In this document: positions 1 through 10,810 of the stretch, in pieces
Layout: each line of letters opens with the position of its first letter
Position numbering within the stretch: position 1 is the first letter of the stretch
NCBI RefSeq assembly: GCF_002741035.1
Contig: NZ_CP016808.1
Location: forward strand, 3,414,001 to 3,478,000
From: Paenibacillus sp. BIHB 4019
GTDB taxonomy: Bacteria > Bacillota > Bacilli > Paenibacillales > Paenibacillaceae
DNA length: 64,000 nt
Reading direction: 5' to 3'
Notes under the pieces: model-generated
The model's database searches: none
Told to the model about the DNA's origin: nothing
Seen by the model: the letters and a program-made list of their open reading frames with translations, nothing else
Translations under genes and position numbers: made by a program

Positions 1-17
1 AGGGAGGCAAGAAGAGA

Positions 18-857
18 ATGAACCAAAAAACGATAAATACGGTTCGCAAATCGATTTTCACGGTGCTTATGATGGGCATGAGCATTTTGTTCCTGCTGCC
101 CTTCGTCTGGATGCTGTCCACTTCCTTCAAAATTGAGGCGGATGTATTCACTTATCCGATTCAGTGGATACCGAAAACGTGGCATGTCATTGAAAATTAC
201 AAGGAAGTGTGGAATGGGCAATTTCCATTCTATAAATACTATTTGAATTCCATTAAAATTACAGTAGTCACGACGATATTATCGTGCATCGTATCCGCGC
301 TTGCCGCTTATGGCTTTTCCAAAATCCAGTTTGCAGCAGGAAAATATTTGTTTCTTATCGTACTCGCCACTTATATGATTCCGCAGCAGGCGATTTTGGT
401 GCCGCAGTTTATTTTGTATCGCTCGATTGGTTTTTTCGACAGCCATGCGGGACTTATTTTGCTCGGCAGCTTCAGCGTGCTTGGCACCTTCATGCTGCGC
501 CAGTTTTTTATGGGCGTTCATAATGAATATATTGAATCGGCGAAAATCGATGGGGCGGGACATGCCCGGATATTTATGCAAATTGCGTTTCCGCTTGTGC
601 GTCCAGCCGTTGCGACGTATGCGATTTTGCGCTTCATTTGGACATGGAACGACTACCAAAATCCGCTGATCTTCCTGCGGACGGACAGCTTGTACACGAT
701 TCAATTGGCGATGCAAAAGTTTACGACCATTAACGGCGAATTTTATTCGCTCATTATGGCGGCCGCCGTATCGTCGATCGTGCCGCTGCTGATTATTTTT
801 GTCATTGGGCAAAAAAGCGTCATCGAAGGTATTGCACTGGGCGGTGTAAAGGGGTAG
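18..857 (+). CDS. Carbohydrate ABC transporter permease (MalG/CUT1 type)
   Basis: Inner-membrane permease of a CUT1 sugar importer, 279 residues, the usual family size. A hydrophobic first segment starts near residue 16 and several more membrane segments follow. The cytoplasmic EAA loop that contacts the ATPase is visible as EYIESAKIDGAGHA near residue 172. The ATG at 18 follows AGGGAGG at the window edge. The partner permease probably lies just upstream, outside the window. The downstream lipoprotein binding protein (1050) is likely its substrate receptor; no ATPase is nearby, and such systems commonly share an MsmX-type ATPase. Given the heparinase-like lyase and GH88 hydrolase downstream, the substrate is probably an unsaturated uronate oligosaccharide; that is inferred from context only. 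Confidence 0.92.
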   Translation: MNQKTINTVRKSIFTVLMMGMSILFLLPFVWMLSTSFKIEADVFTYPIQWIPKTWHVIENYKEVWNGQFPFYKYYLNSIKITVVTTILSCIVSALAAYGFSKIQFAAGKYLFLIVLATYMIPQQAILVPQFILYRSIGFFDSHAGLILLGSFSVLGTFMLRQFFMGVHNEYIESAKIDGAGHARIFMQIAFPLVRPAVATYAILRFIWTWNDYQNPLIFLRTDSLYTIQLAMQKFTTINGEFYSLIMAAAVSSIVPLLIIFVIGQKSVIEGIALGGVKG

Positions 858-971
858 TTTAATCAGTTGCAAGATGTATAACGGCAGGCACTGCCCCAAG
901 CGGGCTGCTAGGGGAAGTCAAAATAGTCGTAAATGTAGTCAATATTGTAGTATAGGAGCGGGCAGCCGCAT

Positions 972-980
972 TGCTACAAT
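972..980 (+). promoter_or_regulatory. Possible extended -10 promoter ahead of the binding-protein gene
   Basis: TGC followed by TACAAT forms an extended -10 element with no good -35. It lies 70 bases before the binding-protein start and would allow extra transcription of that gene relative to the permease upstream. Confidence 0.3.
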
Positions 981-1031
981 AACGATAGATAGAAAGCGCA
1001 TACACACTTATTTCACACAGCTATCGTTATT
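978..1031 (+). repeat. 11-bp inverted repeat in the leader of the binding-protein gene
   Basis: AATAACGATAG (978-988) is repeated as CTATCGTTATT (1021-1031). The arms are perfect, separated by 32 bases, and end six bases before the ribosome-binding site (1037-1044). It could be an mRNA stabilising hairpin or a protein-binding site. Between the arms is a cre-like sequence. Confidence 0.6.
991..1004 (+). promoter_or_regulatory. Weak cre-like site (CcpA)
   Basis: AGAAAGCGCATACA matches the catabolite-responsive consensus TGWAANCGNTNWCA at 12 of 14 positions. It sits just downstream of the possible start of transcription, a position expected for repression. Confidence 0.3.
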
Positions 1032-1049
1032 TTCATGAGGAGGGTTTGC

Positions 1050-2459
1050 ATGTTTAGAAAAATGAAATGGTTATCGCTTATGCTGATGTCGATCATGATG
1101 GTGGCGGCGGGCTGCTCATCAGGCGGAAACGCAGAGAGCGGCGGGGCAGCGGCTTCGCCAGCAGCGAGCAGCAGCACGGAAAGTCCGGCGCAGGGGGCGG
1201 CTGATGAAGAGGTTACGATCAAGCTGCATACGTTCGGCAACGAAGCGAGCTATAATTGGAAGCAGACGATTGCGGCATTTGAGGAGAAAAATCCAAACAT
1301 CAAGGTTGATGTCGTCGTATTGAGCGAGAAGGGCGATACGCAGGAAGCGATTCAGAAGCTGGATCTTGCCGCTTCCTCCAATGAGCAGATGGACGTCATT
1401 ATGTTCAGTGACCCGGCCGGCTATGCGCAGCGCGTTGGTCTTGGCATGGTTGCTCCGATTGACGATTTTATTGCTAAAGAGGGCTTTAAGGTTAATGAGG
1501 AGTACAAGGTTGATACGATGCTGGACGGCAAATATTATGCGCTGCCAGGCAAGTTCAACCCTTGGTATGTTCTGCTGAACAAAACGCAGCTGGCCGCTGC
1601 TGGACTAGATGTGCCAACCGAATGGACATGGGATGACTTTATGAGCTATGCGAAGACGCTTACGACAGGCGATGGCGCATCGAAGCATTACGGCACGTAT
1701 TTCCATGGTCCGCAAAATGGCGGCTGGATGGAATTTCTGAAGCTGGCGCTGGCGAACCAGCCGGATAATACCGAGTTTTTGAAGGCGGATGGCACGTCCA
1801 ATTTGGACAATCCGCTCATGCGCAAAACGCTGGAGCTGCGCGTGCAAATGGAGAAGCAGGACAAATCGGCATCTCCTTACACCGATATGATTTCGCAGAA
1901 GCTGCATTACCGCAATCAGTTTTTCAATCAAGCAGTCAGCATGATCATGATTGGAAGCTGGATGAACACGGAGCTGGGCGGAACTGAGCAATTCCCGCTT
2001 AACTTTGAAGTAGCAGTCGCTCCTATTCCAAAAAATGCAGCCGCAGACGAAGGCGGCTACACGATGGTAACGACGGATTATGTGTCGGTTGCGGCTTCCT
2101 CCAAGCATAAGGATGCAGCGTACCAGTTTGTTCGCTGGTATACGACCGAAGGGCAGATCGCTCAAGGTAAAAATGTTCCGTCCTGGAATGGCATTGACGA
2201 TTCCCAGCTGGAATCGATTATTGATACGATTTTGAGCGGCACGGCAAATCCGGAGAAGGTTGACAAGCAGTCGCTGCTGTCGGTGCTGAAAAACGCCAAA
2301 TCGTCCAAAATCATTCCGCCCGTTACGTATCAAGCGGAAATTTATAAAGTGATCAATGAGGAGTACGAGAAGCTGATCTTTGATCAGCAGGACGTTGATC
2401 AAACGATTGCCGCCATGCAGGAGCGTGTGCAGCAGGTGATCGATTCGAACAAAAAGTAG
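1050..2459 (+). CDS. Sugar ABC transporter substrate-binding lipoprotein
   Basis: Extracellular solute-binding protein family 1, 469 residues. The N-terminus is a lipoprotein signal with basic residues, a hydrophobic core and lipobox VAAGC (Cys22), followed by a Ser/Ala/Gly-rich linker to about residue 60. The mature part has the family-1 layout, starting with an ITIKLHTF-like first strand and containing GMVAPIDDFI and AAYQFVRWYTTEGQ. I chose the ATG at 1050 over the in-frame ATG at 1035 because GAGGAGGG (1037-1044) is correctly spaced for 1050 and would lie inside the longer reading frame. It pairs with the permease at 18. Substrate is not readable from sequence; a uronate-containing oligosaccharide is inferred from the neighbours. 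Confidence 0.93.
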   Translation: MFRKMKWLSLMLMSIMMVAAGCSSGGNAESGGAAASPAASSSTESPAQGAADEEVTIKLHTFGNEASYNWKQTIAAFEEKNPNIKVDVVVLSEKGDTQEAIQKLDLAASSNEQMDVIMFSDPAGYAQRVGLGMVAPIDDFIAKEGFKVNEEYKVDTMLDGKYYALPGKFNPWYVLLNKTQLAAAGLDVPTEWTWDDFMSYAKTLTTGDGASKHYGTYFHGPQNGGWMEFLKLALANQPDNTEFLKADGTSNLDNPLMRKTLELRVQMEKQDKSASPYTDMISQKLHYRNQFFNQAVSMIMIGSWMNTELGGTEQFPLNFEVAVAPIPKNAAADEGGYTMVTTDYVSVAASSKHKDAAYQFVRWYTTEGQIAQGKNVPSWNGIDDSQLESIIDTILSGTANPEKVDKQSLLSVLKNAKSSKIIPPVTYQAEIYKVINEEYEKLIFDQQDVDQTIAAMQERVQQVIDSNKK

Positions 2460-2519
2460 TAGTGGGAGCGTGTGGTGGAAGAAAGTCTGCTGCGCAAAAG
2501 ATGGGCTTCCGATCGCCGT

Positions 2520-2573
2520 TATCGTCAAATTTCCTTTGCTTATAGCAAGGGGAATGGTAGAAATTTGACGATA
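2520..2573 (+). repeat. 14-bp perfect inverted repeat with nested stem
   Basis: TATCGTCAAATTTC (2520-2533) is mirrored by GAAATTTGACGATA (2560-2573); inside lies a second small stem TTGCT/AGCAA (2536-2540 and 2544-2548). It precedes the terminator at 2652 and is not followed by a T-run, so it is a separate structure. Confidence 0.75.
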
Positions 2574-2651
2574 AAAGCGAGCGCTAACGCTTCTCCAGTC
2601 CAATCTTATTGCTACGCAGACCTTTTCACCACACGGGTAAAAGGTATAGGG

Positions 2652-2683
2652 AGAAGTGCAGAGCTGTTGCTGCACTTCTTTTT
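2652..2683 (+). terminator. Rho-independent terminator after the binding-protein gene
   Basis: AGAAGTGCAG and CTGCACTTCT form a perfect 10-bp stem with an 8-base loop, running into TTTTTG. It closes the permease/binding-protein transcript. Confidence 0.85.
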
Positions 2684-2898
2684 GCCTGAAACCGCAGAAA
2701 ATCAATGATTTTGCTGTATAGGTTGAGCTAAAGATTCCAGCCACCCTACTCCTTCTTTGACCAAGTTGCTGCAACTGGGACGGATCTTTTCTGCTGGATG
2801 ACATTCACTTGGTTCGTACAGCTTTAGCTATTACAGCTGTGGCCCCAACGGCTTTGTAACGTGGCGATCTTGGTATAATTGCGGTCTTTGCGTTGCTC

Positions 2899-3077
2899 GC
2901 GGACTGTAAAGCCCTTATTGACCCATTTTCGTCCTTTTTCACATCGCTGCGGACTGTGAGGCCGTTATATCCCTCAAACTAGGCTCATTGCATGTTAGGC
3001 AGCACATATAGCGGCTTCTGAGTCCGCGAGCACGGCCAAAGCTTGCTATTCTCACAAATAACGGCCACACTGTCCGA
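2899..3077. repeat. Four copies of a 20-bp GCGGACTgtgaGGCCGTTAT motif, two direct and two inverted
   Basis: Copies on the plus strand start at 2899 and 2949; inverted copies occupy 3007-3027 and 3056-3077. Each carries a CGGACT/A half, a variable middle of about 5 bases and a GCCGTTAT half. The direct pair and the inverted pair both have a spacing of about 50 bases, so the block is roughly mirror-symmetric around 2988. The block fills the 796-base gap between the binding protein and the histidine kinase. I see no reading frame in this gap with a ribosome-binding site. Confidence 0.75.
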
Positions 3078-3255
3078 CACAAAGCCAGTTCCAGATTAAG
3101 CAGCTTAATCTCAGGGCCAATGCTGATCGACTGATGCTTCCCGATCTTATATGTTCTAGTCCAATCAATACAGAAAAAATCTTAAGGGAAAACGGCGCGG
3201 AGATGGTGAGTTTCAGTTACACTTGAAAGAACGACGAAAAAAAGGGGTGGGGGTT

Positions 3256-5109
3256 ATGTCTAGTCAATGGCTGTCGCTGCTGCGGCTGAGGTCGTTTCGC
3301 TATCGGCTGATGGTAGCGGCTGTCGTCTGCCTGCTCCTCCCCGCTTTAATTACGCTTGCCGTCTACAATATGCTGACGAAGGATGCGATGAAGCAGGAGG
3401 CGGTCACGCAATCGCAGCAAAAGCTGGAGCTGGTGGATGGCTACGTGTCGAATCTGTTTAATTATATGTTTTATATCGCCAATAACGTGCAGTTGGACTC
3501 GGAAATGAACCGGATTATGAAAGCGATTGCTTCAGGCAAAACCTATGAAGGCGCGAGCGCGGAATATGACCGCTATCTCGATCGCATGAAGATTATGAAT
3601 AAAATTGAAAATATGACCGTCGTCGGCGACAAGGCGTATGTGACGATTTTGCTGAAGGACGGGACGAATTTTGCCAATTATTCGTTTGATGAATACGACC
3701 CCGGCTTGTTTCGCGAGGAGCCTTGGTTCGCGCAGTTAAATGGGCTGTCCGGGCTGCAATCGTTTTGGCCGGGTGCTACGCCGACGGTGTTTGACAGTGA
3801 TAAAAGCCGCAGTCCCTACCAGCTGTCCATTGCCCGGGCATTGCGCGGCGACAGCGTAAATCCCTACGGCTACGTCATCGTGACGATACTGGAAACCAAG
3901 GTGAGCGATATTTTCCGGAAAATCGAGCTGGAGCAGGAGACGATGCTGCTTGGCAGCGAGGACCACATTTTATCGCATCCCGACGCCACGCGTGTGGGCG
4001 AGATTTTTCCTTATGCAACGCTTGCAAGCGAGAAGTCGGACCCGCATATTTTGCAAATTGAAAACGAGGATTATTTAATGGCTTGGCATACGAATTCGCT
4101 TACGGGCTGGAAGCTGGTGTCGCTTACGCCGTATGATCGCGCCGTATTTAAGCTGAATGTCATTTTTAAACGCGTCTTTACGTTCCAGCTCGTATCTTTC
4201 TGCTTATTTATGGTGCTGCTGCTTTATTTGCTGGGCAAATTCACACGGCCGCTCGTTCGTCTAGGGCGGGTAGCGGAGACGGTGCAGCGCGGCAATTTGG
4301 AGGTGCGCTCGGGCATTCGCGGGGAGGATGAGATCGGCTATTTGGGCCAGTCCTTCGATCTAATGCTCGATAAGGTGAAGGAGACGATTGGCGAAATTAC
4401 GAAGACGCAGGTGCGAAAGCGCAAGGCGGAGCTTGCGATGCTCCAGGCGCAGATCAACCCGCATTTTCTGTTTAATGTGCTGAATTCGATTCGAATGAAG
4501 GTGCTGCGCAAAGGAGATTCGGAAAGCGCAGAAATGATCAGCTCGCTATCGAAGCTGCTGCGGATGACCATTAGCCAGGATAAAGGCGTCATTCCGCTTC
4601 ATGAGGAAGTCGATCTTGCCATTGATTATGTGAGGCTGATGAATATGCGGCAAAAGGAGAAGGTGGAGCTGACGCTCGACCTGTCGCCTCTGAGCCTAAC
4701 GGCACTCGTCCCGCGCTTCTGCCTGCAGCCAATTATTGAAAATGCGCTCATTCACGGCTTCAGCCAGCAGGCCGGCTTAATGACGATTAGTGCGAGCGAA
4801 GCGGAAGGCGGCTATCAAATAACGGTAAGCGACAGCGGCCAAGGCATTGAGAAGGGAAAGCTTGAACGGCTGCGGTATAAGCTGGGCGCAGAAGCTTTAG
4901 ACAAGCTGGAGCAGGGAGCCGCAGGCGAGGAAGAGAGTGAAACAGGCGCCTTAGCGGGCAAGTTTTCAGGCATTGGACTTGTTAATGTGTATGAGCGGAT
5001 GGGCATAACCTACGGCGAGCGCTTCCAGATGACGATAGACAGCGATATCGGGCAAGGCACAGTCATTACGCTGTACATTCCGAAGCAGGTGGTGGATTCT
5101 GATGGTTAA
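3256..5109 (+). CDS. yesM: YesM-type sensor histidine kinase
   Basis: Membrane sensor kinase of the LytS/YesM class, 617 residues. A first membrane segment (about residues 18-38), an extracellular sensing domain (about 40-295), a second membrane segment (about 300-320) and a HAMP domain lead to the His_kinase domain. The phosphorylated histidine is His403 in QINPHFLFN. The ATPase N-box is IIENALIHGF and glycine boxes follow. ATG 3256 is preferred over TTG 3223 because it sits behind AAAGGGGTGG. It overlaps the regulator gene by 8 bases, so the two are translationally coupled. It probably senses the uronate oligosaccharide bound outside the cell and phosphorylates the partner at 5102. Confidence 0.95.
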   Translation: MSSQWLSLLRLRSFRYRLMVAAVVCLLLPALITLAVYNMLTKDAMKQEAVTQSQQKLELVDGYVSNLFNYMFYIANNVQLDSEMNRIMKAIASGKTYEGASAEYDRYLDRMKIMNKIENMTVVGDKAYVTILLKDGTNFANYSFDEYDPGLFREEPWFAQLNGLSGLQSFWPGATPTVFDSDKSRSPYQLSIARALRGDSVNPYGYVIVTILETKVSDIFRKIELEQETMLLGSEDHILSHPDATRVGEIFPYATLASEKSDPHILQIENEDYLMAWHTNSLTGWKLVSLTPYDRAVFKLNVIFKRVFTFQLVSFCLFMVLLLYLLGKFTRPLVRLGRVAETVQRGNLEVRSGIRGEDEIGYLGQSFDLMLDKVKETIGEITKTQVRKRKAELAMLQAQINPHFLFNVLNSIRMKVLRKGDSESAEMISSLSKLLRMTISQDKGVIPLHEEVDLAIDYVRLMNMRQKEKVELTLDLSPLSLTALVPRFCLQPIIENALIHGFSQQAGLMTISASEAEGGYQITVSDSGQGIEKGKLERLRYKLGAEALDKLEQGAAGEEESETGALAGKFSGIGLVNVYERMGITYGERFQMTIDSDIGQGTVITLYIPKQVVDSDG

Positions 5110-6748
5110 GGTGATGCTGGTTGATGATGATTATCCTGTGCTGGATCTGCTGGCTTTTGCCATTGAGTGGGAGGAGCTTGGCTTTCGGCTGTTAGGCATG
5201 CATGAGAACGGCGAGGTCGCGTTGGCAGCGGCGCTGGAGGAAATGCCGGATATTCTGATTACAGATATCGGGATGCCGCGCATGGACGGGCTGGAGCTCA
5301 TACGCCGGCTGAAGGAGCGCAAACCAGAGCTTCGCGTAGCGGTGCTCTCCTGCCACGATGAGTTTCGTTATGCCCAGCAGGCGCTCAAGCTGCAAGTGCA
5401 GGATTATTTGCTGAAGGATACGCTTGATCCTTCAGATATACGCAAGCTGTTGCTGCAATTTCAGGCGGAGCTGAATGTGACGAAAGATTTGCATATGGAG
5501 CAGCTCCGCAAGGAGCATATGGTCGATCGCAATAAGGCGCTGCTGAAGGAGCAGTTTATTAAGGCGACGCTTCATCAGCCGATGCTGGATCCCGAAAAAT
5601 GGCAGCAGGAGCTGGGAGCATTCGGCCTGCCGTTCGGAGCTTGCGAGCGGGTCATTCCCGTACTGGGCATCATCGACGATTACCCGCGGGCGCTGCAGCG
5701 TTTTCGCTCGGAGGAGGTGCTGCGTTTTGTAGTGGACAATGTTACCCGCGAGGTGATGGCGAGCAGGGAGACGGGCTGCCCCGCTGCCCATTTTGTGTAC
5801 AGTCCACAGGAATCCTTCTTCATGCAGGTATGCCCGCACGGATTGAAAATAAACGGCTTCGACGAGGTGAAGCTGCTGCTCGCGGAAGTGCAGCGTATGC
5901 TCAAAAGCTCGTTGAAGCTGACGATGTCTTTTCTGATCGGCGATAGCGCGAGCGATCCTTTAAGCTTGCGGGAATCGCTGGCGGAGCTGCTTTCCGGGGC
6001 GGAGGCGCGCTTCTACCGCGCGCCTGGCTCTATTGTGAAGGCAGGCGCCGTGCAGGCGGCGCAGCCTGCAAAGCCAGGCAGCGACAATCCGCTGCTGGAA
6101 AGGTTTGGCGAGGCGGCCGAGCTGCTGCGGGAGGCGCTGCTGGGCCATAAGCGCGAGGCGGCAGAGGAGCTGGTGCGCCAGTGGCTGTCGCTCGCGGAGC
6201 AGCGAAGGCTGCCGCCCGAGCAGGTGAAGGATTGGGTGTTTAAGCTGCTGCTGGACGTAAAGCTCAAGCTTCAATTGATGCAGCATACCCGCTCAGCAAG
6301 CTCGATTGACGTCAGCCACCATGAGGTGTGGGAGTTGGGCAGCCTCTCCGAGCTGCAAGCGTGGCTGATTGCCCACTGCCTGTCAGCGATAACCGCCTCC
6401 GAAAATGGCGTCAGCGGCAGTAAGCGGGCAGAGGTCATCGACGCGTGCGAATACGTTTCGCAGCATTTGGACAAAAAGATCAGTCTCGACGAGGTCGCCG
6501 ACCAGCTGTTTATGAACCCCAGCTATTTCAGCCGCCTGTTCAAGAAGGAAATGGGCGAGACCTTTATCGAATATGTAATACGGATGAAAATGCATCGGGC
6601 CAAAGAGCTGCTTGATCAAACGGGCTCGCCCGTCGGCAAAATATGCGAGACGCTCGGCTACGATAACCAGAGCTATTTTATAAAGCTGTTTAAGTCATGT
6701 ACAGGTGTGACGCCTGTGGAATATCGAAGAGGCCAAAAGCGATTGTAA
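5102..6748 (+). CDS. yesN: YesN-type response regulator with AraC DNA-binding domain
   Basis: Cytoplasmic response regulator of 548 residues. The receiver has the acidic pocket VDDD (residues 7-10), phospho-acceptor Asp55 in ITDIGMP and the conserved Lys105 in DYLLKD. A poorly conserved linker of about 300 residues follows. The last 100 residues are an AraC double helix-turn-helix, recognisable by VSQHLDKKISLDEVA, NPSYFSRLFKKEMG and GYDNQSYFIKLFK. It follows and overlaps its kinase and probably activates the transporter and lyase genes in this locus. Confidence 0.95.
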   Translation: MVKVMLVDDDYPVLDLLAFAIEWEELGFRLLGMHENGEVALAAALEEMPDILITDIGMPRMDGLELIRRLKERKPELRVAVLSCHDEFRYAQQALKLQVQDYLLKDTLDPSDIRKLLLQFQAELNVTKDLHMEQLRKEHMVDRNKALLKEQFIKATLHQPMLDPEKWQQELGAFGLPFGACERVIPVLGIIDDYPRALQRFRSEEVLRFVVDNVTREVMASRETGCPAAHFVYSPQESFFMQVCPHGLKINGFDEVKLLLAEVQRMLKSSLKLTMSFLIGDSASDPLSLRESLAELLSGAEARFYRAPGSIVKAGAVQAAQPAKPGSDNPLLERFGEAAELLREALLGHKREAAEELVRQWLSLAEQRRLPPEQVKDWVFKLLLDVKLKLQLMQHTRSASSIDVSHHEVWELGSLSELQAWLIAHCLSAITASENGVSGSKRAEVIDACEYVSQHLDKKISLDEVADQLFMNPSYFSRLFKKEMGETFIEYVIRMKMHRAKELLDQTGSPVGKICETLGYDNQSYFIKLFKSCTGVTPVEYRRGQKRL

Positions 6749-6869
6749 GAAGGGGAAAGCGATTGTAAGAGATGTTAAGGCAGCTGTAAGCCTGTTATTT
6801 TAAGGTGAGATGGATAGTTGCTGAAGGTGTCTGGATCGGATTGGGCACGGCTTGGAAGCGGATAGAGTG

Positions 6870-7130
6870 GAGAGCGAGAACAGATAGTGAAAGCAGATGG
6901 AGAATAGATAGTGAGCCAATCGAGAGCTGATCGAGAACTGATAGTGAGTCAATCGAGAACAGATCGAGAACAGATCGAGAACAGATAGTGAGTCAATCGA
7001 GAGCTGATCGAGAACAGATAGTGAGTCAATCGAGAACAGATCAAGAACAGATAGTGAGTCAATCGAGAACAGATCAAGAACAGATAGTGAGCAAATAGAG
7101 AGCAGATCGAGAACTTATCGAGAACAGAAC
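6870..7130 (+). repeat. 11-bp / 33-bp tandem repeat array upstream of the lyase gene
   Basis: About 260 bases consist of variants of an 11-base unit, GATCGAGAACA, mostly arranged as 33-base triplets whose first member reads GATAGTGAGTC. AGTGAGTCAATC recurs at 33- or 44-base spacing. The first part (6870-6905) is more diverged. The array lies between yesN and the heparinase-like gene and has no gene of its own; an open frame on the minus strand is only a by-product of the period being a multiple of three. Upstream of it AAAGCGATTGTAAGA occurs twice (6735 and 6757). Confidence 0.9.
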
Positions 7131-7205
7131 GAGAGCGGGTTGTAACGGATAGGGAACGGGGAACAAACGTAAGGCTGTAGAAGTATGGGGAGAGGAGCGG
7201 GATAT

Positions 7206-9239
<2,034 letters not shown>

Positions 9240-9334
9240 GGTGGAATAGCTAAGTGAACTATAGAAGTTGAACGAAAGAAAGCGATGGGACAAGGGAGAA
9301 ACGAAAGAGGAAGGTTGGTACTGTAGAGAGCCAC

Positions 9335-9420
9335 AGCTTCCCGCAGGAAAGCCACTTCGTAAACACCGGCTTGGCGTCCGCCTAAAGCTTTCCGAAGGAA
9401 AGCATCTTCGTAAGCATGGA
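9335..9420 (+). repeat. 51-bp-spaced direct repeat with small hairpins
   Basis: A 35-base sequence beginning AGCTTCCCGCAGGAAAGC (9335-9369) recurs in diverged form at 9386-9420 beginning AGCTTTCCGAAGGAAAGC. The second copy contains the palindrome GCTTTCC-GAA-GGAAAGC. It lies in the 345-base gap before the GH88 gene, where I see no other feature. It resembles a dispersed extragenic repeat. Confidence 0.7.
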
Positions 9421-9584
9421 CTATTGTTTTCTTATTTCATCCTCAATGAGGAATAAAAGCAAGAAAGCAGAAAACAACAGCAGCCGGAGGTCCAATCTTT
9501 CTCGCAGCTGCGACCAACGCCATCATGCTAATCAATTGTTCAACTTATATAGATTAAAGCGCCAAAGAAAAGGAGAGCGAAGCA

Positions 9585-10739
9585 ATGACCGTGCAGGAAA
9601 AGATGCAGGAGCAGCAAAATTGGGTGAATGAAGCTTGGGACAAGGTGAATCAGAAAATCGGACGGACGAGTGGCCGAATCGGCTCGCAATTTCCCCATGC
9701 AAGCGTGAACGGGGTTTATGTGCTGGAACCGGCGCATTGGTGGACGGCAGGTTTTTGGCCGGGGCTGCTATGGCTGCTCTATCAAGATGAGAATTCGCGC
9801 ACGGAGCGCTACAAAGAGCTTGCCGAAGCCTGCGAGCTTAAGCTCGACGAAGTCATCATGGGCTATGACCGGCTCGACCATGATATCGGCTTCATGTGGA
9901 CGCTGACTAGTGTGGCACGTTATAAGCTGCTTGGGGAGGACGATTCCCGGCGGCGGGCGCTGCTTGCGGCAAACCTGCTGTGCGGCCGCTTTAATATTCA
10001 AGGGCGCTATATTCGGGCATGGAACCCTTGGCGGGAAGGCGAGCGCAATGACGGGCTGGCTATTATCGACTGCATGATGAATTTGCCGCTGCTCTACTGG
10101 GCTTCGCGCACGACGGAGGACCCGCGCTACAAGCATTTGGCCATGGCGCATGCCGATACGGTGCTGGAGCATTTTATTCGGCCGGATGGCTCGGTTTATC
10201 ATATCGTAGAGTTTGATCCGCAAAGTGGCGAAGCAGCTGCGAAGCATGGCGGGCAAGGATTTGCAGCCGAATCGGCATGGTCGCGCGGCGCGTCCTGGGC
10301 GATTTACGGCATGGCGCTCAGTTACGCCCATAGCGGAGAGCAGCGGTATTTGGATGCGGCTAAGCGCACGGCTCATTTTTTCCTGGCGAATTTGCCGGAG
10401 GATTCCGTACCGCATTGGGATTTCCGGTTGCCGGATGGCGTGGAGCCATACCGCGATTCATCAGCGGGCGCTTGCGCGGCCTGCGGTTTGCTCGCCATTG
10501 CGGATGTAGTGCCAGAGGTCGAGCGTGAGTTGTATCGCAGTGCGGGCGAGCGGATTTTGAAGTCGCTGTACGAGAACTATGGCGCATGGGCGGACGATGG
10601 ACAGGAGGAAGGGCTGGTTCTGCATGGCACGAGCCATTACCCGGAACGCAAAAATCTCGACGTCCCGCTCATCTACGGCGATTATTTCTTTACGGAGGGC
10701 TTGTCCAAGCTGCGCGGCTACGATAGCTTCTGGTCGTAA
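9585..10739 (+). CDS. Glycoside hydrolase family 88 (unsaturated glucuronyl hydrolase)
   Basis: Removes the delta-4,5-unsaturated uronic acid left at the non-reducing end of oligosaccharides by lyases, 384 residues, matching the UGL/YteR size. The alpha6/alpha6-barrel family motifs are clear: WWTAGFWPG near residue 52, LDHDIGFMW (Asp100) and IIDCMMNLPLLYWAS (Asp162), the two conserved acidic residues of the active site. GASWAIYGMAL and a C-terminal YGDYFFTEGL also fit. ATG 9585 follows AAAGGAGAGCG. No signal peptide, so cytoplasmic. It works downstream of the heparinase-like lyase in the same orientation. Confidence 0.93.
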   Translation: MTVQEKMQEQQNWVNEAWDKVNQKIGRTSGRIGSQFPHASVNGVYVLEPAHWWTAGFWPGLLWLLYQDENSRTERYKELAEACELKLDEVIMGYDRLDHDIGFMWTLTSVARYKLLGEDDSRRRALLAANLLCGRFNIQGRYIRAWNPWREGERNDGLAIIDCMMNLPLLYWASRTTEDPRYKHLAMAHADTVLEHFIRPDGSVYHIVEFDPQSGEAAAKHGGQGFAAESAWSRGASWAIYGMALSYAHSGEQRYLDAAKRTAHFFLANLPEDSVPHWDFRLPDGVEPYRDSSAGACAACGLLAIADVVPEVERELYRSAGERILKSLYENYGAWADDGQEEGLVLHGTSHYPERKNLDVPLIYGDYFFTEGLSKLRGYDSFWS

Positions 10740-10810
10740 GGCGAGCATCAAGTGTCATCTGATCGTTATTTAATTCGCATAGCTAGGGAACAGAAAGGGG
10801 CGAACGGCCG

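Noticed and set aside
2472..2708. 78-codon plus-strand frame after the binding protein
   Set aside because: It runs through the inverted repeat and the terminator hairpin, with no ribosome-binding site.
1605..2804. 399-codon minus-strand open frame
   Set aside because: Antisense to the binding-protein gene, no ribosome-binding site, low-complexity Arg/His/Leu-rich composition; a shadow of the real frame.
6870..7130. CRISPR-like array
   Set aside because: Units are contiguous 11/33-base repeats with no unique spacers and no cas genes nearby.
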